DNA of 64,000 bases from Paragemmobacter straminiformis. GTDB taxonomy: Bacteria > Pseudomonadota > Alphaproteobacteria > Rhodobacterales > Rhodobacteraceae. The stretch lies in the NCBI RefSeq assembly GCF_014243445.1, contig NZ_JACLQD010000003.1, positions 496,001-560,000 on the forward strand, written 5' to 3'. The translations under genes and the position numbers were made by a program. The notes under the pieces are model-generated. The model was given only the letters and a program-made list of their open reading frames with translations, was not told the origin of the DNA and searched no databases. Positions 1 to 9,850 of this stretch are shown here, piece after piece. The number at the start of each line of letters is the position of its first letter. The first letter of the stretch is position 1.

Positions 1-90
1 CGAGACCGTGTCTTCGTTCAGAAGGAAAAGATCGTTTGCGGCCTGCGGGGTGTTGCTGAACGAGGTCGCAGAGGGGGGGTTGGTTGCCAT
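1..90 (-). CDS. N-terminus of a large surface/RTX-like protein (partial at left edge)
   Basis: An open frame starts with ATG at 90 and runs off the left edge after 30 codons. The peptide begins MATNPPSATSFSNTPQAAND and continues to a segment containing LLNEDTVS. An 'xLxEDT' segment near the start is typical of large cadherin-like, VCBS or RTX repeat proteins exported by type I systems, which carry no N-terminal signal peptide, and none is visible here. Only the first 90 bases can be seen, so the family is an inference. No strong Shine-Dalgarno sequence precedes the ATG. Confidence 0.45.
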   Translation of the reverse strand, partial: MATNPPSATSFSNTPQAANDLFLLNEDTVS

Positions 91-440
91 GACTCGTACC
101 TATGTCGATCGATAAAATTACGGTTTCTTTGTGGCGAGGCCGGGGGCAACGCCTGACCATTAATGGATTAGGCACGACTTAAGGATGTGTCAAATTCTCT
201 TTTGGGACAGGTCGCGCCGCGCGTTCGCGCCGTGTGTTTCTGCTTATTCTGTTTGAAAATCATATGGATGGGCCGAATTCGGCCGCGATCTGACCCATAC
301 TTTCGTCGGGGTATCGCTATTGTGGCGAGAATTTGGCTGTTCCTTGGGGAACAGGCCGGGCGAAGAAACCCGGCGGGCGAGGCTGCGGGGAGGATCGGCG
401 GGACAACCCGCGGTTGCCGCCTGTTTCACATCCGGGAACG
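91..440. other. intergenic region without a supported gene
   Basis: No credible gene lies here. The region separates two genes read leftward, so it should contain the promoter of the left-edge gene. It is richer in A/T than the surroundings and holds a perfect 10-bp palindrome CCATTAATGG at 157-166, a possible operator. The long plus-strand frame entering here (320 onward) is antisense to ettA and becomes a gene only at nadD. Confidence 0.5.
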
Positions 441-442
441 AA

Positions 443-468
443 AAAGCCCCGGCGCGGGCCGGGGCTTT
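443..468 (-). terminator. rho-independent terminator of ettA
   Basis: Read on the minus strand, the arms AAAGCCCCGGC and GCCGGGGCTTT enclose a very short loop and are followed by further T residues (GGGGCTTTTT). The hairpin lies about 30 bp after the ettA stop codon and is the only strong terminator in this interval. Confidence 0.85.
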
Positions 469-496
469 GGGATCGGTTCGGATGATTCGCGCCGGA

Positions 497-2152
497 TCAG
501 CGGCTGAAACGCTTGTATTTGACGCGCTTGGGTTCGATGGAATCCGGCCCGAGCCTGCGGACCTTGTCTTCCTCGTAGGCCTGGAAGTTGCCTTCGAACC
601 ATTCCCAATGGGCGTCGCCTTCGTAGGCGAGGATATGGGTGCAGAGGCGGTCGAGGAAGAAGCGGTCGTGGCTGATGATGACGGCGCAGCCTGCGAATTC
701 CTCGATCGCGGATTCGAGGGCTTGCAGGGTTTCGACGTCGAGGTCGTTGGTCGGTTCGTCGAGCAGCAGCACGTTGCCGCCCGCGCGCAGCAGTTTGGCC
801 ATGTGGACGCGGTTGCGTTCCCCGCCCGAGAGGAGGCCGACTTTCTTCTGCTGGTCGGTGCCTTTGAAGTTGAAGGCCCCCGTATAGACGCGCGAGTTCA
901 TCTCCATGTCACCCAGATGGATGACTTCGGAGCCGCCCGAGACTTCCTCCCAAACGGTCTTGTTGGGGTCGAGCGCGTCGCGCGACTGGTCGACGTAGGA
1001 GAGTTGCACGGTGTCGCCGAGGGTGATCGTGCCTTCGTCGGGCTTTTCCTGACCCGTGATCATGCGGAACAGCGTGGACTTGCCCGCGCCGTTCGGGCCG
1101 ATGACGCCGACGATGGCACCCGGCGGGACGGTGAAGGAGAGGTCTTCGATCAAGAGGCGGTCGCCCATCGCCTTTTTCAGGCCCACGACCTCGATCACCT
1201 TGTTGCCGAGGCGTTCGCCGTTGGGGATGATGATCTGCGCGGTGGACGAGCGTTCAAGCACGGTCTGGCCCGCCATTTCGTTATAGCGCTGGATACGGGC
1301 TTTCGATTTGGCCTGACGGGCCTTGGCGCCGGCGCGGATCCATTCGAGTTCCTTCTCGAGCGCTTTCTGCTTGGATTTGTCCTCGCGGGCTTCCTGCTGC
1401 ATGCGCTTGGCCTTCTGGTCGAGCCATGCGGAATAGTTGCCCTCGTAGGGGATGCCGCGACCACGGTCGAGTTCGAGGATCCACGAGGTGATGTCGTCGA
1501 GGAAGTAGCGGTCGTGGGTCACGATCAGGATCGTGCCCTTGTAGTCGATCAGGTGCTTTTGCAGCCATGCGATCGATTCCGCGTCGAGGTGGTTGGTCGG
1601 TTCGTCCAAGAGCAGCATGTCGGGCTTTTCGAGCAGCAGCTTGCACAGCGCCACGCGGCGGCGTTCGCCACCCGACAGGCTTTCGACATCGGCATCGTCG
1701 GGCGGGCAGCGCAGGGCGTCCATCGCCACGCCGACGGTCGCTTCAAGCTCCCACAGGTTTTCGGCGTCGATCTGGTCTTGCAGGGCGGCCATCTCGTCGG
1801 CGGTTTCGTCGGAGTAGTTCATGGCGAGTTCGTTGTAGCGGTCGAGAACCGCCTGCTGCTTGGCAACGCCCAGCATCACGTTGCCCTTCACGTCGAGCGC
1901 GGGGTCGAGGTAGGGTTCCTGCGAGAGGTAGCCGACCTTGGCCCCCTTGGCGGCCCAGGCCTCGCCTTTGAAATCGGTGTCCTGTCCGGCCATGATGCGC
2001 AGCAGGGTGGATTTGCCCGAGCCGTTGACGCCGACGACGCCGATCTTCACGCCGGGCAGGAAGTTGAGGTGGATGTTCTCGAAGCACTTCTTGCCGCCGG
2101 GATAGGTCTTGGAGACCCCTTCCATGTGATAGACGTATTGATACGAGGCCAT
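497..2152 (-). CDS. ettA: Energy-dependent translational throttle protein EttA (ABC-F ATPase)
   Basis: EttA is a cytoplasmic ABC-F ATPase that binds the ribosomal E site and gates entry into elongation according to the ATP/ADP ratio. The 551-residue product (E. coli EttA is about 555) has two nucleotide-binding domains: Walker [10 protein letters not shown] with signature LSGGERRR in the first, and GPNGAGKST with LSGGERNR in the second. Both Walker B regions read LLLDEPTN. Between them is the charged helical P-site-interacting arm with [16 protein letters not shown]. The ATG at 2152 gives [10 protein letters not shown], the usual EttA start. The frame continues further upstream, but that stretch is antisense to nadD. 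The gene is divergent from nadD and has its own terminator. Confidence 0.95.
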   Translation of the reverse strand: MASYQYVYHMEGVSKTYPGGKKCFENIHLNFLPGVKIGVVGVNGSGKSTLLRIMAGQDTDFKGEAWAAKGAKVGYLSQEPYLDPALDVKGNVMLGVAKQQAVLDRYNELAMNYSDETADEMAALQDQIDAENLWELEATVGVAMDALRCPPDDADVESLSGGERRRVALCKLLLEKPDMLLLDEPTNHLDAESIAWLQKHLIDYKGTILIVTHDRYFLDDITSWILELDRGRGIPYEGNYSAWLDQKAKRMQQEAREDKSKQKALEKELEWIRAGAKARQAKSKARIQRYNEMAGQTVLERSSTAQIIIPNGERLGNKVIEVVGLKKAMGDRLLIEDLSFTVPPGAIVGVIGPNGAGKSTLFRMITGQEKPDEGTITLGDTVQLSYVDQSRDALDPNKTVWEEVSGGSEVIHLGDMEMNSRVYTGAFNFKGTDQQKKVGLLSGGERNRVHMAKLLRAGGNVLLLDEPTNDLDVETLQALESAIEEFAGCAVIISHDRFFLDRLCTHILAYEGDAHWEWFEGNFQAYEEDKVRRLGPDSIEPKRVKYKRFSR

Positions 2153-2260
2153 CGTGCCGCTCCTGATCGATCTTTGGGTTGGCGTGTATGTAGCGATAAT
2201 GCTGGACAAGGGCAACGTGGGGTGGTTCGGCTTTTGCCCGTATGGGCGGGGAGAGGCGAT

Positions 2261-2857
2261 TTGCGGGCAGGGTTTCCGAAAGCCGCGACGGGGATGGTGA
2301 TCGGACTGCTGGGCGGGTCGTTCGATCCGGCGCATGAAGGCCATGCGCATATCACGCGCGAGGCGCTGAAACGCATGGGTCTTGACCGCGTCTGGTGGCT
2401 GGTGTCGCCCGGAAATCCGCTGAAGGCGCAGGGGCCTGCGCCGCTGGCCGACCGGATGGCGCGGGCGAAAGCGGTGATGCGCGACCCGCGTGTGGTGGTG
2501 AGCGATCTGGAGGCGCGGCTTGGCACGCGGCGGACGGTGGACACGATCACGGCGCTGCAACGGCTGTATCCGGGGGTGCGCTTCGTCTGGCTGATGGGGG
2601 CCGACAATCTGGGGCAGTTCCATCGGTGGGAGCGGTGGCAGGAGATCTTGCTGCGCGTGCCGGTGGGCGTGCTGGCGCGGCCCGGTTGGGGCGTGCGCGG
2701 CCGGATGAGCAAGGCCGCGCGCATCTTCAACGGGGCGCGGGTGTCGCGGGGCGAGCAGTTGCGGATGCGGGACGCGCCGGTCTGGTGTTTTGTCAACCTG
2801 CCGATGGACGGGTCTTCGTCGAGCGCGATCAGGGCGCGGGGGGATTGGCGGCGATAG
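2261..2857 (+). CDS. nadD: Nicotinate-nucleotide adenylyltransferase NadD
   Basis: NadD transfers AMP from ATP to nicotinate mononucleotide, making deamido-NAD in NAD synthesis. The nucleotidyltransferase motif [11 protein letters not shown] sits at residues 18-28, and the C-terminal SSSAIRAR matches the family ISSTxIR motif. I chose the TTG at 2261, giving [12 protein letters not shown] and 198 residues. It has GGGGAGAGG a few bases upstream, and the AGFP segment resembles the N-terminus I recall for Rhodobacter homologues. The ATG at 2294 would give 187 residues with a weaker ribosome site. In related bacteria nadD often lies near rsfS and proA; here it stands between ettA and dacB. Confidence 0.93.
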   Translation: MRAGFPKAATGMVIGLLGGSFDPAHEGHAHITREALKRMGLDRVWWLVSPGNPLKAQGPAPLADRMARAKAVMRDPRVVVSDLEARLGTRRTVDTITALQRLYPGVRFVWLMGADNLGQFHRWERWQEILLRVPVGVLARPGWGVRGRMSKAARIFNGARVSRGEQLRMRDAPVWCFVNLPMDGSSSSAIRARGDWRR

Positions 2858-2980
2858 GCGGGTGGCCCCTGCGGCCCGTGCTGCGCCGGACGGGCGGCGC
2901 CGGACGGGCGGACGAATGGCAGGCTTGCGCCCTTTGCCCTTGTGCCGTTAGCGTTTCGTCAGGGTTTCGGGAGGGATGCG

Positions 2981-4399
2981 ATGATTTCGCGGCGTGGCGT
3001 TCTGGCGGGGTTGCTGGCAGGGGTGGCCGCGCCGGTTCTGGCCGAAGGGGCGGCGCCTTCGGCGGCCGATCTGATCGCAACGGCACAGCTTGGCGGGGAT
3101 GTGGGCTTTTGCATTGCCGATGCCGCCACGGGCAAGGTGCTGGAGGCCCTGCACGGCGACCATGCCTTGCCCCCTGCCAGCACGGCCAAGGTCATCACCT
3201 CGCTTTTCGCGCTGGAGCGGCTGGGCGAGGGGCACCGCTTTGCCACGCGGGTGCTGGCGACGGGGCCGGTTTCGGGCGGGGTGGTGCAGGGCGACATCGT
3301 GCTTGCCGGAACGGGCGATCCGGAACTGGACACCGACGATCTGGGCGATCTTGCCGCGCGGCTGGCGCAGGCGGGGGTGCGCGGGATCGCGGGGGGCTTT
3401 TACGTCTATGACGCGGCCCTTCCCTATATCGACGAAATCGCGTCGGACCAGCCCGAGCATGTGGGCTACAACCCCGCGATCTCGGGGCTGAACCTGAATT
3501 ACAACCGCGTCAATTTCGAATGGAAGCGCGACGGTGGCGGCTATGCCGTGCAGATGGACGCGCGGGGCGAAAGGTTCGTGCCGCTGGTGCGGATGGCGCG
3601 GATGAAGGTGGTGCAGCGCGATGCGCCGCTGTTCACCTATCAGGCGCAGCGCGGGGCCGAGGACTGGACCGTGTCGCGCGATGCCCTTGGCAAGGGCGGA
3701 AGCCGATGGCTGCCGGTGCGCATCCCCGGGCTTTACGCGGGCGAGGTGTTCCAGACGCTGTGCGCGGCGCAGGGGATTGCCCTGCCCGAGGCGCGGGTCG
3801 CGGGTGCCGTGCCGCAGGGGGCATCGGTTCTGGCCGAAGTGGCGGGAGACCCCTTGCCCGATGTGCTGCGCCGGATGCTGCGCTGGTCGACCAACCTGAC
3901 CGCCGAGGTCATGGGCCTTGCGTCGAGCGGTCAGGGGGGCTTGGCGGCCTCGGGCGGGGCGATGGCGGACTGGGCGCAGGCGCGGCTTGGGGTGCGGGCG
4001 CGCTTTGTCGACCATTCGGGGTTGGGGGCGGCATCGCGCATCGCGCCGGTCGAGATGGTGCGGGCGCTGGTCGCGGCGCAGGGCACGCCGATGGGCGCGC
4101 CGCTGAAGGCCGTTCTGCGCGATCTGGGGATGAAGGGCGAGGACGGGGCGGCGATCGAGTCGCCGGTGAAGGTGATCGGCAAGACGGGGACGCTGAATTT
4201 CGCCTCGGGCCTTGTGGGATATATCCAGCCGCCGAAGGGGCGCGAGATGGCCTTTGCCATCTATTGCGCCGATACCGGACGCCGCGACGGCCTGAGCCGC
4301 GCCGAGCGCGAGCAACCCCCCGGCGGCAAGGCCTGGCTGCGGCGCGCGCGGCGGCTGCAAGGCCAGTTGATCGCGCGTTGGGCGGGGATTTACGTCTGA
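2981..4399 (+). CDS. dacB: D-alanyl-D-alanine carboxypeptidase/endopeptidase, PBP4 type
   Basis: This is a class C penicillin-binding protein (peptidase S13) of 472 residues that trims or cleaves peptidoglycan cross-links in the periplasm. The active-site SxxK tetrad is S67-T-A-K70 within PPASTAKVIT, the second motif is STN in RWSTNLTAEV, and the third is KTG in VIGKTGTLNF. The N-terminus MISRRGVLAGLLAGVAAPVL has a twin arginine before a hydrophobic stretch, so export may use Tat rather than Sec. The ATG at 2981 follows GGGAGGG. An upstream in-frame ATG at 2942 lacks a ribosome site and would bury the signal peptide. Confidence 0.92.
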   Translation: MISRRGVLAGLLAGVAAPVLAEGAAPSAADLIATAQLGGDVGFCIADAATGKVLEALHGDHALPPASTAKVITSLFALERLGEGHRFATRVLATGPVSGGVVQGDIVLAGTGDPELDTDDLGDLAARLAQAGVRGIAGGFYVYDAALPYIDEIASDQPEHVGYNPAISGLNLNYNRVNFEWKRDGGGYAVQMDARGERFVPLVRMARMKVVQRDAPLFTYQAQRGAEDWTVSRDALGKGGSRWLPVRIPGLYAGEVFQTLCAAQGIALPEARVAGAVPQGASVLAEVAGDPLPDVLRRMLRWSTNLTAEVMGLASSGQGGLAASGGAMADWAQARLGVRARFVDHSGLGAASRIAPVEMVRALVAAQGTPMGAPLKAVLRDLGMKGEDGAAIESPVKVIGKTGTLNFASGLVGYIQPPKGREMAFAIYCADTGRRDGLSRAEREQPPGGKAWLRRARRLQGQLIARWAGIYV

Positions 4400-4618
4400 C
4401 CGTTGCGGCACACGGATGCGGGGGCCTGTCAGGCGGGGCCTTTGCCGGGGTTGGCGTGGACAGGGCTGGCGTGGACAGGGGGGCTGTCTGCCCCCCTCGG
4501 CCTGCGGCCTCACCCCCCGAGGATATTTAGGGCAAGAGGAAGGGGGGCTTTGGTCCCTTTCCGCTTTGCGCAGATTGCGTCGGGGCGTGGCGCGGTCTTG
4601 CGGGGCGGGGGATGGCGG
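4400..4618. other. intergenic region with a hairpin-rich repeat unit
   Basis: This separates convergent dacB and the TerB-like gene. It contains a near-direct 14-bp duplication (GGCGTGGACAGGG, around 4453-4481) and the repeat unit listed at 4478-4540. No gene is supported. Confidence 0.5.
4478..4540. repeat. Intergenic repeat unit (G-hairpin + GGCC palindrome + GAGgATATTT tail)
   Basis: GGGGGGC (4478-4484) pairs with GCCCCCC (4490-4496). A GGCC-TGC-GGCC palindrome (4499-4509) follows, then CCCCCCGAGGATATTTAGGG and CAAGAGGA. A sequence with the same order of parts lies at 18309-18380. Similar intergenic tails ending in gagtattt...caag are, as I recall, common in Rhodobacteraceae genomes. Confidence 0.5.
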
Positions 4619-5038
4619 TCAGGGTGTCATGTGCCGGACGCGGGCGCCCCATTCGATGGCGGCGGCGTGGAGGCGGTCGATGCTGAGTTCCTCGCGCACT
4701 TCCTCGAGCATGCGGAGTTCGACGTCGTTGTGCTTGCCGTCGGCGGTGACGACATCGCAGGCCAGCGCATAGGCGGTTTCGTTCAGCCGTTCGGGCAGGG
4801 CGTCGCGGATCAGGCCGAAGAGGGCGTCGAGGCCGTCTTCTTCCTCGAACAGGTCGAAGACGATCTGGCTGATGCGGCGGATGCGGTCGGCGTCGTAGGC
4901 GGCAAAGACCGGCATGTGGTTGACCATGCGCTGGATGGCGACGAGTTCGGCGGTACGCATATTCTCGTCGGACGCGGAGCAGGCGATCATCACGGCGATC
5001 AGGGCGTCTTGCGGCGACATGGGCGAAGAGTCGGACAC
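4619..5038 (-). CDS. TerB-family (tellurite resistance TerB-like) protein
   Basis: A 139-residue all-helical cytoplasmic protein. The acidic patterns SASDENMRTAELVAI and CDVVTADGKHNDVELRML match the metal-binding helices of the TerB fold, where aspartates near 'D.....E' repeats line the site. TerB-like domains are widespread, and most have no proven role in tellurite resistance; no other ter genes lie nearby. The ATG at 5038 gives MSDSSPMSPQ. It is divergent from lysK and convergent with dacB. The precise role is unknown. Confidence 0.75.
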   Translation of the reverse strand: MSDSSPMSPQDALIAVMIACSASDENMRTAELVAIQRMVNHMPVFAAYDADRIRRISQIVFDLFEEEDGLDALFGLIRDALPERLNETAYALACDVVTADGKHNDVELRMLEEVREELSIDRLHAAAIEWGARVRHMTP

Positions 5039-5156
5039 GGCACGGATTCCTTATGGGGTCAGCCCTTAGATTATTGACGCGGGGCGGGGGCGGCAATAGA
5101 CGAGGCCTGATTTTCCAAGGGCACGGGGCCTTTGGGACGGAATAGGATGTGTGGCG

Positions 5157-6737
5157 ATGTCAACATTGCGCGATGCAGCGATGAAATCGAAAGCCTGGCC
5201 CTTTGAAGAGGCCCGCGCCATCCTGAAACGCTACGAAAAGAAAGACCCCGAAAAGGGTTATGTGCTGTTCGAGACCGGCTATGGCCCGTCGGGCCTGCCG
5301 CATATCGGCACCTTTGGCGAGGTGGCGCGGACCACGATGATCCGCCGCGCCTTCGAGGTGATTTCGGACATTCCGACGCGGCTGATCTGTTTTTCCGACG
5401 ATGTAGACGGCATGCGCAAGGTGCCGGAAAACGTGCCGCAGCAGGACATGCTGCGCCAGCACATGCAAAAGCCGCTGACCAGCGTGCCGGACCCTTATGG
5501 CGAGTATGACTCGTTCGGGCACCACAACAACGCGATGCTGCGGCGGTTCCTCGATACCTTCGGGTTCGAGTATGAATTCATCAGCGCCACGGAATTCTAC
5601 AAATCGGGCCGCTTCGACGACACGCTGCGGCTGGCGGCGGAGCGCTATGACGCGATCATGGACATCATGCTCGCCTCGCTTCGGGACGAACGGCAAAAGA
5701 CCTATTCGGCTTTCCTGCCGATCCACCCCGTCACGGGGCGGGTGCTTTACGTGCCGATGAAGGAGGTGAACGCCAACGACGGCACCATCACCTTCGACGA
5801 CGAGGACGGCAAGGAATGGACGCTTCCCGTCACGGGCGGCAACGTCAAGTTGCAATGGAAGCCCGATTTCGGCGCGCGCTGGGCGGCGCTGGATGTCGAT
5901 TTCGAGATGTATGGCAAGGACCACAGCACCAATACCCCGATCTATGACGGGATTTGCGAGGTGCTGGGCGGCAGGAAGCCGAACCATATGACCTATGAGC
6001 TGTTCCTTGACGATCAGGGGCAGAAGATCTCGAAGTCCAAGGGCAACGGGCTGACCATCGACGAATGGCTGTCCTATGCGGCGACGGAGAGCCTTTCGTA
6101 TTTCATGTATCAAAAGCCCAAGACGGCGAAGCGGATGCATTTCGACGTGATCCCGCGGGCGGTGGACGAATACCACCAGCAGTTGCGCGCCTATCCGACG
6201 CAAGAGATCGACGCGCAGGTGAACAATCCGGTGTGGCATATCCACGGCGGCCAGCCGCCCGCCAGCCATATGGTGGTGCCCTTCTCGATGCTGCTCAATC
6301 TGGCGAGCGTGGCGGGGGCCAAGGATGCCAAGGGGCTGTGGGGGTTCATCAGGCGCTATGCGCCCGAGGCCTCGCCCGAGGCGAACCCCGACCTTGACGC
6401 GGCGGCGGGCTTTGCGGTGCGCTATTTCGCCGACAAGATCGCGCCGACGCGGGTGTTCCGCCTGCCGACCGATCAGGAGCGGGCGGCGATAGGCGAGTTG
6501 CGGGCGCGGCTGGTGGCCTGGGACGGGGGCCTGGACGACGAGGCGTTGCAGTCGATGGTCTTTGCCGTGGGCAAGGAACACGGGTTCGAACCGCTGCGCG
6601 ACTGGTTCAAGGCGCTTTACGAGGTTCTGCTGGGCGCATCGGACGGGCCGCGCTTTGGCGGGTTCGTAGCGCTTTACGGCGTGGACGAGACCGTGGCGCT
6701 GATCGACCGCGCGCTTGCGGGCGGGCTGGTTCAGTAA
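5157..6737 (+). CDS. lysK: Lysyl-tRNA synthetase, class I
   Basis: The 526-residue enzyme charges tRNA-Lys with lysine using ATP. It is the archaeal-type class I form, found instead of the class II LysS in many alphaproteobacteria. The HIGH-type motif appears as [10 protein letters not shown] near residue 40 and the KMSKS-type loop as KISKSKGNG near residue 285. The C-terminal part is the helical anticodon-binding bundle. The ATG at 5157 ([14 protein letters not shown]) sits 9 bases after AGGA. An in-frame GTG at 5151 is possible but too close to the ribosome site. No class II lysS is in the window. Confidence 0.95.
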   Translation: MSTLRDAAMKSKAWPFEEARAILKRYEKKDPEKGYVLFETGYGPSGLPHIGTFGEVARTTMIRRAFEVISDIPTRLICFSDDVDGMRKVPENVPQQDMLRQHMQKPLTSVPDPYGEYDSFGHHNNAMLRRFLDTFGFEYEFISATEFYKSGRFDDTLRLAAERYDAIMDIMLASLRDERQKTYSAFLPIHPVTGRVLYVPMKEVNANDGTITFDDEDGKEWTLPVTGGNVKLQWKPDFGARWAALDVDFEMYGKDHSTNTPIYDGICEVLGGRKPNHMTYELFLDDQGQKISKSKGNGLTIDEWLSYAATESLSYFMYQKPKTAKRMHFDVIPRAVDEYHQQLRAYPTQEIDAQVNNPVWHIHGGQPPASHMVVPFSMLLNLASVAGAKDAKGLWGFIRRYAPEASPEANPDLDAAAGFAVRYFADKIAPTRVFRLPTDQERAAIGELRARLVAWDGGLDDEALQSMVFAVGKEHGFEPLRDWFKALYEVLLGASDGPRFGGFVALYGVDETVALIDRALAGGLVQ

Positions 6738-6859
6738 ACGCCCCTTCGGGCGCTGGTCTTGCCGGACGCGCGGGGGTGACCCCGCGCCCCGATGCGGCTT
6801 GACCCGCCTTTGCCTTGGCCTACCCTTTGGGCGGGGACGATCACCGAAGGAGGCCGCCG

Positions 6860-7261
6860 ATGCGACGCACTGCCTTTGTCTTACTGACTGCCCTTTGCCT
6901 CTCTGCGCCGGTCATGGCGCAGGACAACCCGATGCAGGCGACGATCCTGAACCAGCTCGAGGCCTTCAAGGCCGATGATTTCGCCACGGCCTTCACCTTT
7001 GCCTCGCCCACGATCAAGGGCATCTTCATGACGCCGCAGAATTTCGGCGCGATGGTGACGCAGGGCTATCCGATGGTGCATCGTCCCGGTGCGGTGAAGA
7101 TGCTCGAGGCGCGCGAGGTGGCGGGGAACCTGTGGCAGAAGGTGATGATCACCGATCAGGCGGGGCGGACGCATATTCTGGATTACCAGATGGTCGAAAC
7201 CGCCGAAGGCTGGCAGATCAACGCCGTGCAGCTGTTGCCCGAACCGGGGGTCGGGGCCTAG
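6860..7261 (+). CDS. DUF4864 domain-containing exported protein
   Basis: A 133-residue protein with a Sec signal peptide (MRRTAFVLLTALCLSAPVMA, cleavage expected after AQD or MA-Q) and a single NTF2-like DUF4864 domain. Typical features are the segment ILNQLEAFKADDFATAFTFA and the following MTPQNFGAMVTQGYPMV. The ATG at 6860 is preceded by a strong AAGGAGG. DUF4864 proteins are common in Rhodobacteraceae; their function is unknown and the domain suggests ligand binding in the periplasm. It stands alone after lysK. Confidence 0.85.
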   Translation: MRRTAFVLLTALCLSAPVMAQDNPMQATILNQLEAFKADDFATAFTFASPTIKGIFMTPQNFGAMVTQGYPMVHRPGAVKMLEAREVAGNLWQKVMITDQAGRTHILDYQMVETAEGWQINAVQLLPEPGVGA

Positions 7262-7559
7262 GGTTCCGCTTGCCCGCGCGACCCGGGCAGTCCGGTCCGT
7301 GATACCCCTGCGCCGTCGGACAAACGGAAAGGGCGTGCTTTTTGCCCTTTCACATTCCCCGAAATATCCCGGGGGAATCGGCCATCGGCCGATGGGGGCT
7401 GGCCCCCCCTGCCTGTGCCACGGGTGCTGCGACAGGTGGGGGGGATGATTTTTCGCAGAAAAATCGTGGGCGGGGGGCGGCGTACGCTGGTCTGACGCGC
7501 GGTTAACCCCGTGTTGCTACCCCTATCCCCCATCCGAAACGGGCGAGGGGTGACGGGCG
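7262..7559. other. intergenic region with short-loop hairpin
   Basis: No gene is supported. It contains a hairpin at 7447-7465 (arms GATTTTTC and GAAAAATC, loop GCA), the same type as the hairpins near 9851 and 21761. A GC-rich stretch at about 7365-7420 holds a CCCGGG core and a GGCCATCGGCCGATGG segment. Confidence 0.5.
7447..7465. repeat. Short-loop hairpin (GATTTTTC / GAAAAATC)
   Basis: Perfect 8-bp arms around a GCA loop in an intergenic position. The shape (A/T-rich arm, 3-nt loop) matches the four hairpins at 21761-21870 and resembles the palindromes at 9851-9895. Confidence 0.6.
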
Positions 7560-9848
7560 ATGAACAAGGCGATTACGGACGGGCTGGCGCTGATGCCTCC
7601 GGCCTTTGCGGCGGGGCTGAACCTCTGGTCGCGCGAGGACGGGCTTGCAGGGCAGGGCACATGGGCCGCACAGCCCAATGCGGCCTTTGTGCCCGCCGAT
7701 CAGGATTTCGCGGGCTGTCTCGAGGTGCAGAAAACCACCGCGACGCTGAAGCTGCGCTGTTTCCAGCGCATCCCGTTTCTGCCCGGCATGTATCTGCGGG
7801 TGACGGCGCGGGTGAAGTGCCTGTCGGGGAACCTGCCTTCGGTCCGCATCGCGGGCTTTGCCGAGGCGGCCAACGGAACCAACGTGGCAAGTGCCGTGCA
7901 GGTCGGGCCGGCGGTGGTGCTGCCGGGCTACGGGTCGGTGGTGACGGTGCAGGCCATCGTCGGGTCGGGCAATCGGGGCGGGGTGGACATGGTCTGGGGG
8001 ACCCAGCCCGCCTATGGGCATTTCGGGATCGACCTGACGGGGGCCACGGGGGGCGTTGTGCGGATCGACGACATCGTGGTCGAGGATGTGAGCGGCATTT
8101 TCCTTGGCGATCTGTTCGCCACGGTCGATGTGCGCGACTATGGTGCCAAGGGCGACGGGGTGACCGATGACACGGCGGCTTTCGCGGCAGCGGATGCGGC
8201 AGCAGGGGGGCGGACGGTTCTGGTTTCGGCCGGAAGCTATGCCATCGGCGGCAACCTGACCTTCAACAACCCCGTGCGCTTTATCGGCACGCTCGACATG
8301 CCTGCGGCATCGCGGCTGGTCTGCACGCGGAACTTCGACCTCGACACCTATTCCGCCGCTTTCGGGAGCGAGCTTGCGGGGTTCCGCAAGGCGTTGCAGG
8401 CGCTGTTCTATTTCTCGGACCATGTGGCGCTTGACCTGTCGGGGCGGCAGATCGAGCTGGCCGAACCGCTGGATGTCGCGGCCGTTGCGGGGCTGACCAG
8501 TTTCAACGGGCGGCGCGTGCTGATGAACGGGCAGCTTTCGCCCAACGGTTCGGCCGCATGGGCGACGACGACGGTGACGAGTGTTGCGACCTATGCCACC
8601 GCCGCGCCCCTGCGGCTGTCGGGGGTGGCGAATGTGGCCAACATTCCCCTTGGCGCACGGATCAGCGGCACGGGCGTGGGGCGCGAGGTCTATGTGCGGG
8701 GCAAGAATGTCAGCGCGGGGACGCTGGAACTGAGCCAGCCTTTGTTCGCGGCGGCGGGAACGCGGACCTTCACCTTCGAGCGTTACAAATACCTGCTCGA
8801 TTTCAGCGGGTTCGAGAACCTTGCGCGCTTCGAGATCCGCGAGGTGGAGTTCAACTGCAACGGCACCTGTTCGGGGTTGATGCTGTCCAAGGTGGGGCTG
8901 ACCAACCGCATCGAGAATGCGGTCTTCAACCGCCCGAAGGATCGGGGCATCACCTCGATCGGGTCGGGTTGTCAGGGGCTGATGGTGGATACCTGCCAGT
9001 TCCTGTCGAACGAGCAGGCGATGGCGGCGCAGAGCCGGACCAGCATTGCGATGAACACCAACGCCAATGACACCAAGATCAGGGACAACCGCGTGGTGCG
9101 TTTCGCGCATTTCGCGATCATCGGCGGGACGGGGCATCTGTTCCTTGGCAACCACTTCTTCCAGGGGGATGACCAGACCGACGGGACGCGCAAGGCGGGG
9201 GTGGTCTTTACCTCGACCAATGTGAAGACGGTGTTCAGCGGCAACTATGTCGACAACTGTTTCATCGAATGGTCGAACGAGCATGATGCCGAGCCGGACC
9301 TTGTGTCGGGCTTTTCCTTCGGCGGGCTCACCATGAGCAACAACATCTTCATGGCCATCGATGTCGCCGCCTTTTTCCGCTGGCTGGTCATCACGCCGCG
9401 CGGGTCGGGGCATTACATCAACGGCTTGGCGGTGACGAACAACGCCTTCCGGACGGTCAACGGCTTCATCGACCGTGTGGATGCGGTGGATACGAGCTTT
9501 GCCGCGCTGGATACGGGGCGGTTCCGCAACATCGTCTTTGACGGGAATACCTATAACGGGATCACCCAGATCACGGTGAGCCCGCTGGTGATGGAGCATA
9601 CGCAGGTTTCGGCTGCCGACACTTGGGTGGTGGAGACGGGGGGATTCCTTCCGTTCTCGGGCCGCGCACGGAATGTCACTGCGGTCGTGGCCGAGGGGGC
9701 GGTGACCAACGGGTCGAACGTGGCGCAATATGCGCTGCCCTATACGCTGGTCGAGCAGGGCACGGCGAAGACGGCGGTCAGCCTCAAATGGCCGGGCGCG
9801 GTGAAGGGGAAGGTCAATGTGACGGTGCGGTGTGACGTGCCGACGTAA
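7560..9848 (+). CDS. Right-handed beta-helix (pectate-lyase-3/GH28-like) protein
   Basis: A 762-residue protein. After an N-terminal beta-rich region of about 180 residues comes the Pectate_lyase_3 entry motif VRDYGAKGDGVTDDTAAFAA. A long parallel beta-helix follows, with repeated asparagine-rich turns (SGNYVDNC, MSNNIFM, VTNNAF), then a beta-sandwich-like C-terminus. No signal peptide or membrane segment is visible, which is unusual for a pectinase and typical of tailspike proteins released by lysis. It could be a prophage or gene-transfer-agent spike, or a polysaccharide-modifying enzyme exported another way. The ATG at 7560 follows GAGGGGTGACGGGCG. Confidence 0.75.
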   Translation: MNKAITDGLALMPPAFAAGLNLWSREDGLAGQGTWAAQPNAAFVPADQDFAGCLEVQKTTATLKLRCFQRIPFLPGMYLRVTARVKCLSGNLPSVRIAGFAEAANGTNVASAVQVGPAVVLPGYGSVVTVQAIVGSGNRGGVDMVWGTQPAYGHFGIDLTGATGGVVRIDDIVVEDVSGIFLGDLFATVDVRDYGAKGDGVTDDTAAFAAADAAAGGRTVLVSAGSYAIGGNLTFNNPVRFIGTLDMPAASRLVCTRNFDLDTYSAAFGSELAGFRKALQALFYFSDHVALDLSGRQIELAEPLDVAAVAGLTSFNGRRVLMNGQLSPNGSAAWATTTVTSVATYATAAPLRLSGVANVANIPLGARISGTGVGREVYVRGKNVSAGTLELSQPLFAAAGTRTFTFERYKYLLDFSGFENLARFEIREVEFNCNGTCSGLMLSKVGLTNRIENAVFNRPKDRGITSIGSGCQGLMVDTCQFLSNEQAMAAQSRTSIAMNTNANDTKIRDNRVVRFAHFAIIGGTGHLFLGNHFFQGDDQTDGTRKAGVVFTSTNVKTVFSGNYVDNCFIEWSNEHDAEPDLVSGFSFGGLTMSNNIFMAIDVAAFFRWLVITPRGSGHYINGLAVTNNAFRTVNGFIDRVDAVDTSFAALDTGRFRNIVFDGNTYNGITQITVSPLVMEHTQVSAADTWVVETGGFLPFSGRARNVTAVVAEGAVTNGSNVAQYALPYTLVEQGTAKTAVSLKWPGAVKGKVNVTVRCDVPT

Positions 9849-9850
9849 GG

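Noticed and set aside
320-2260. Very long plus-strand frame running into nadD
   Set aside because: It is antisense to ettA, whose motifs are complete. Only the end, from 2261, is a gene.
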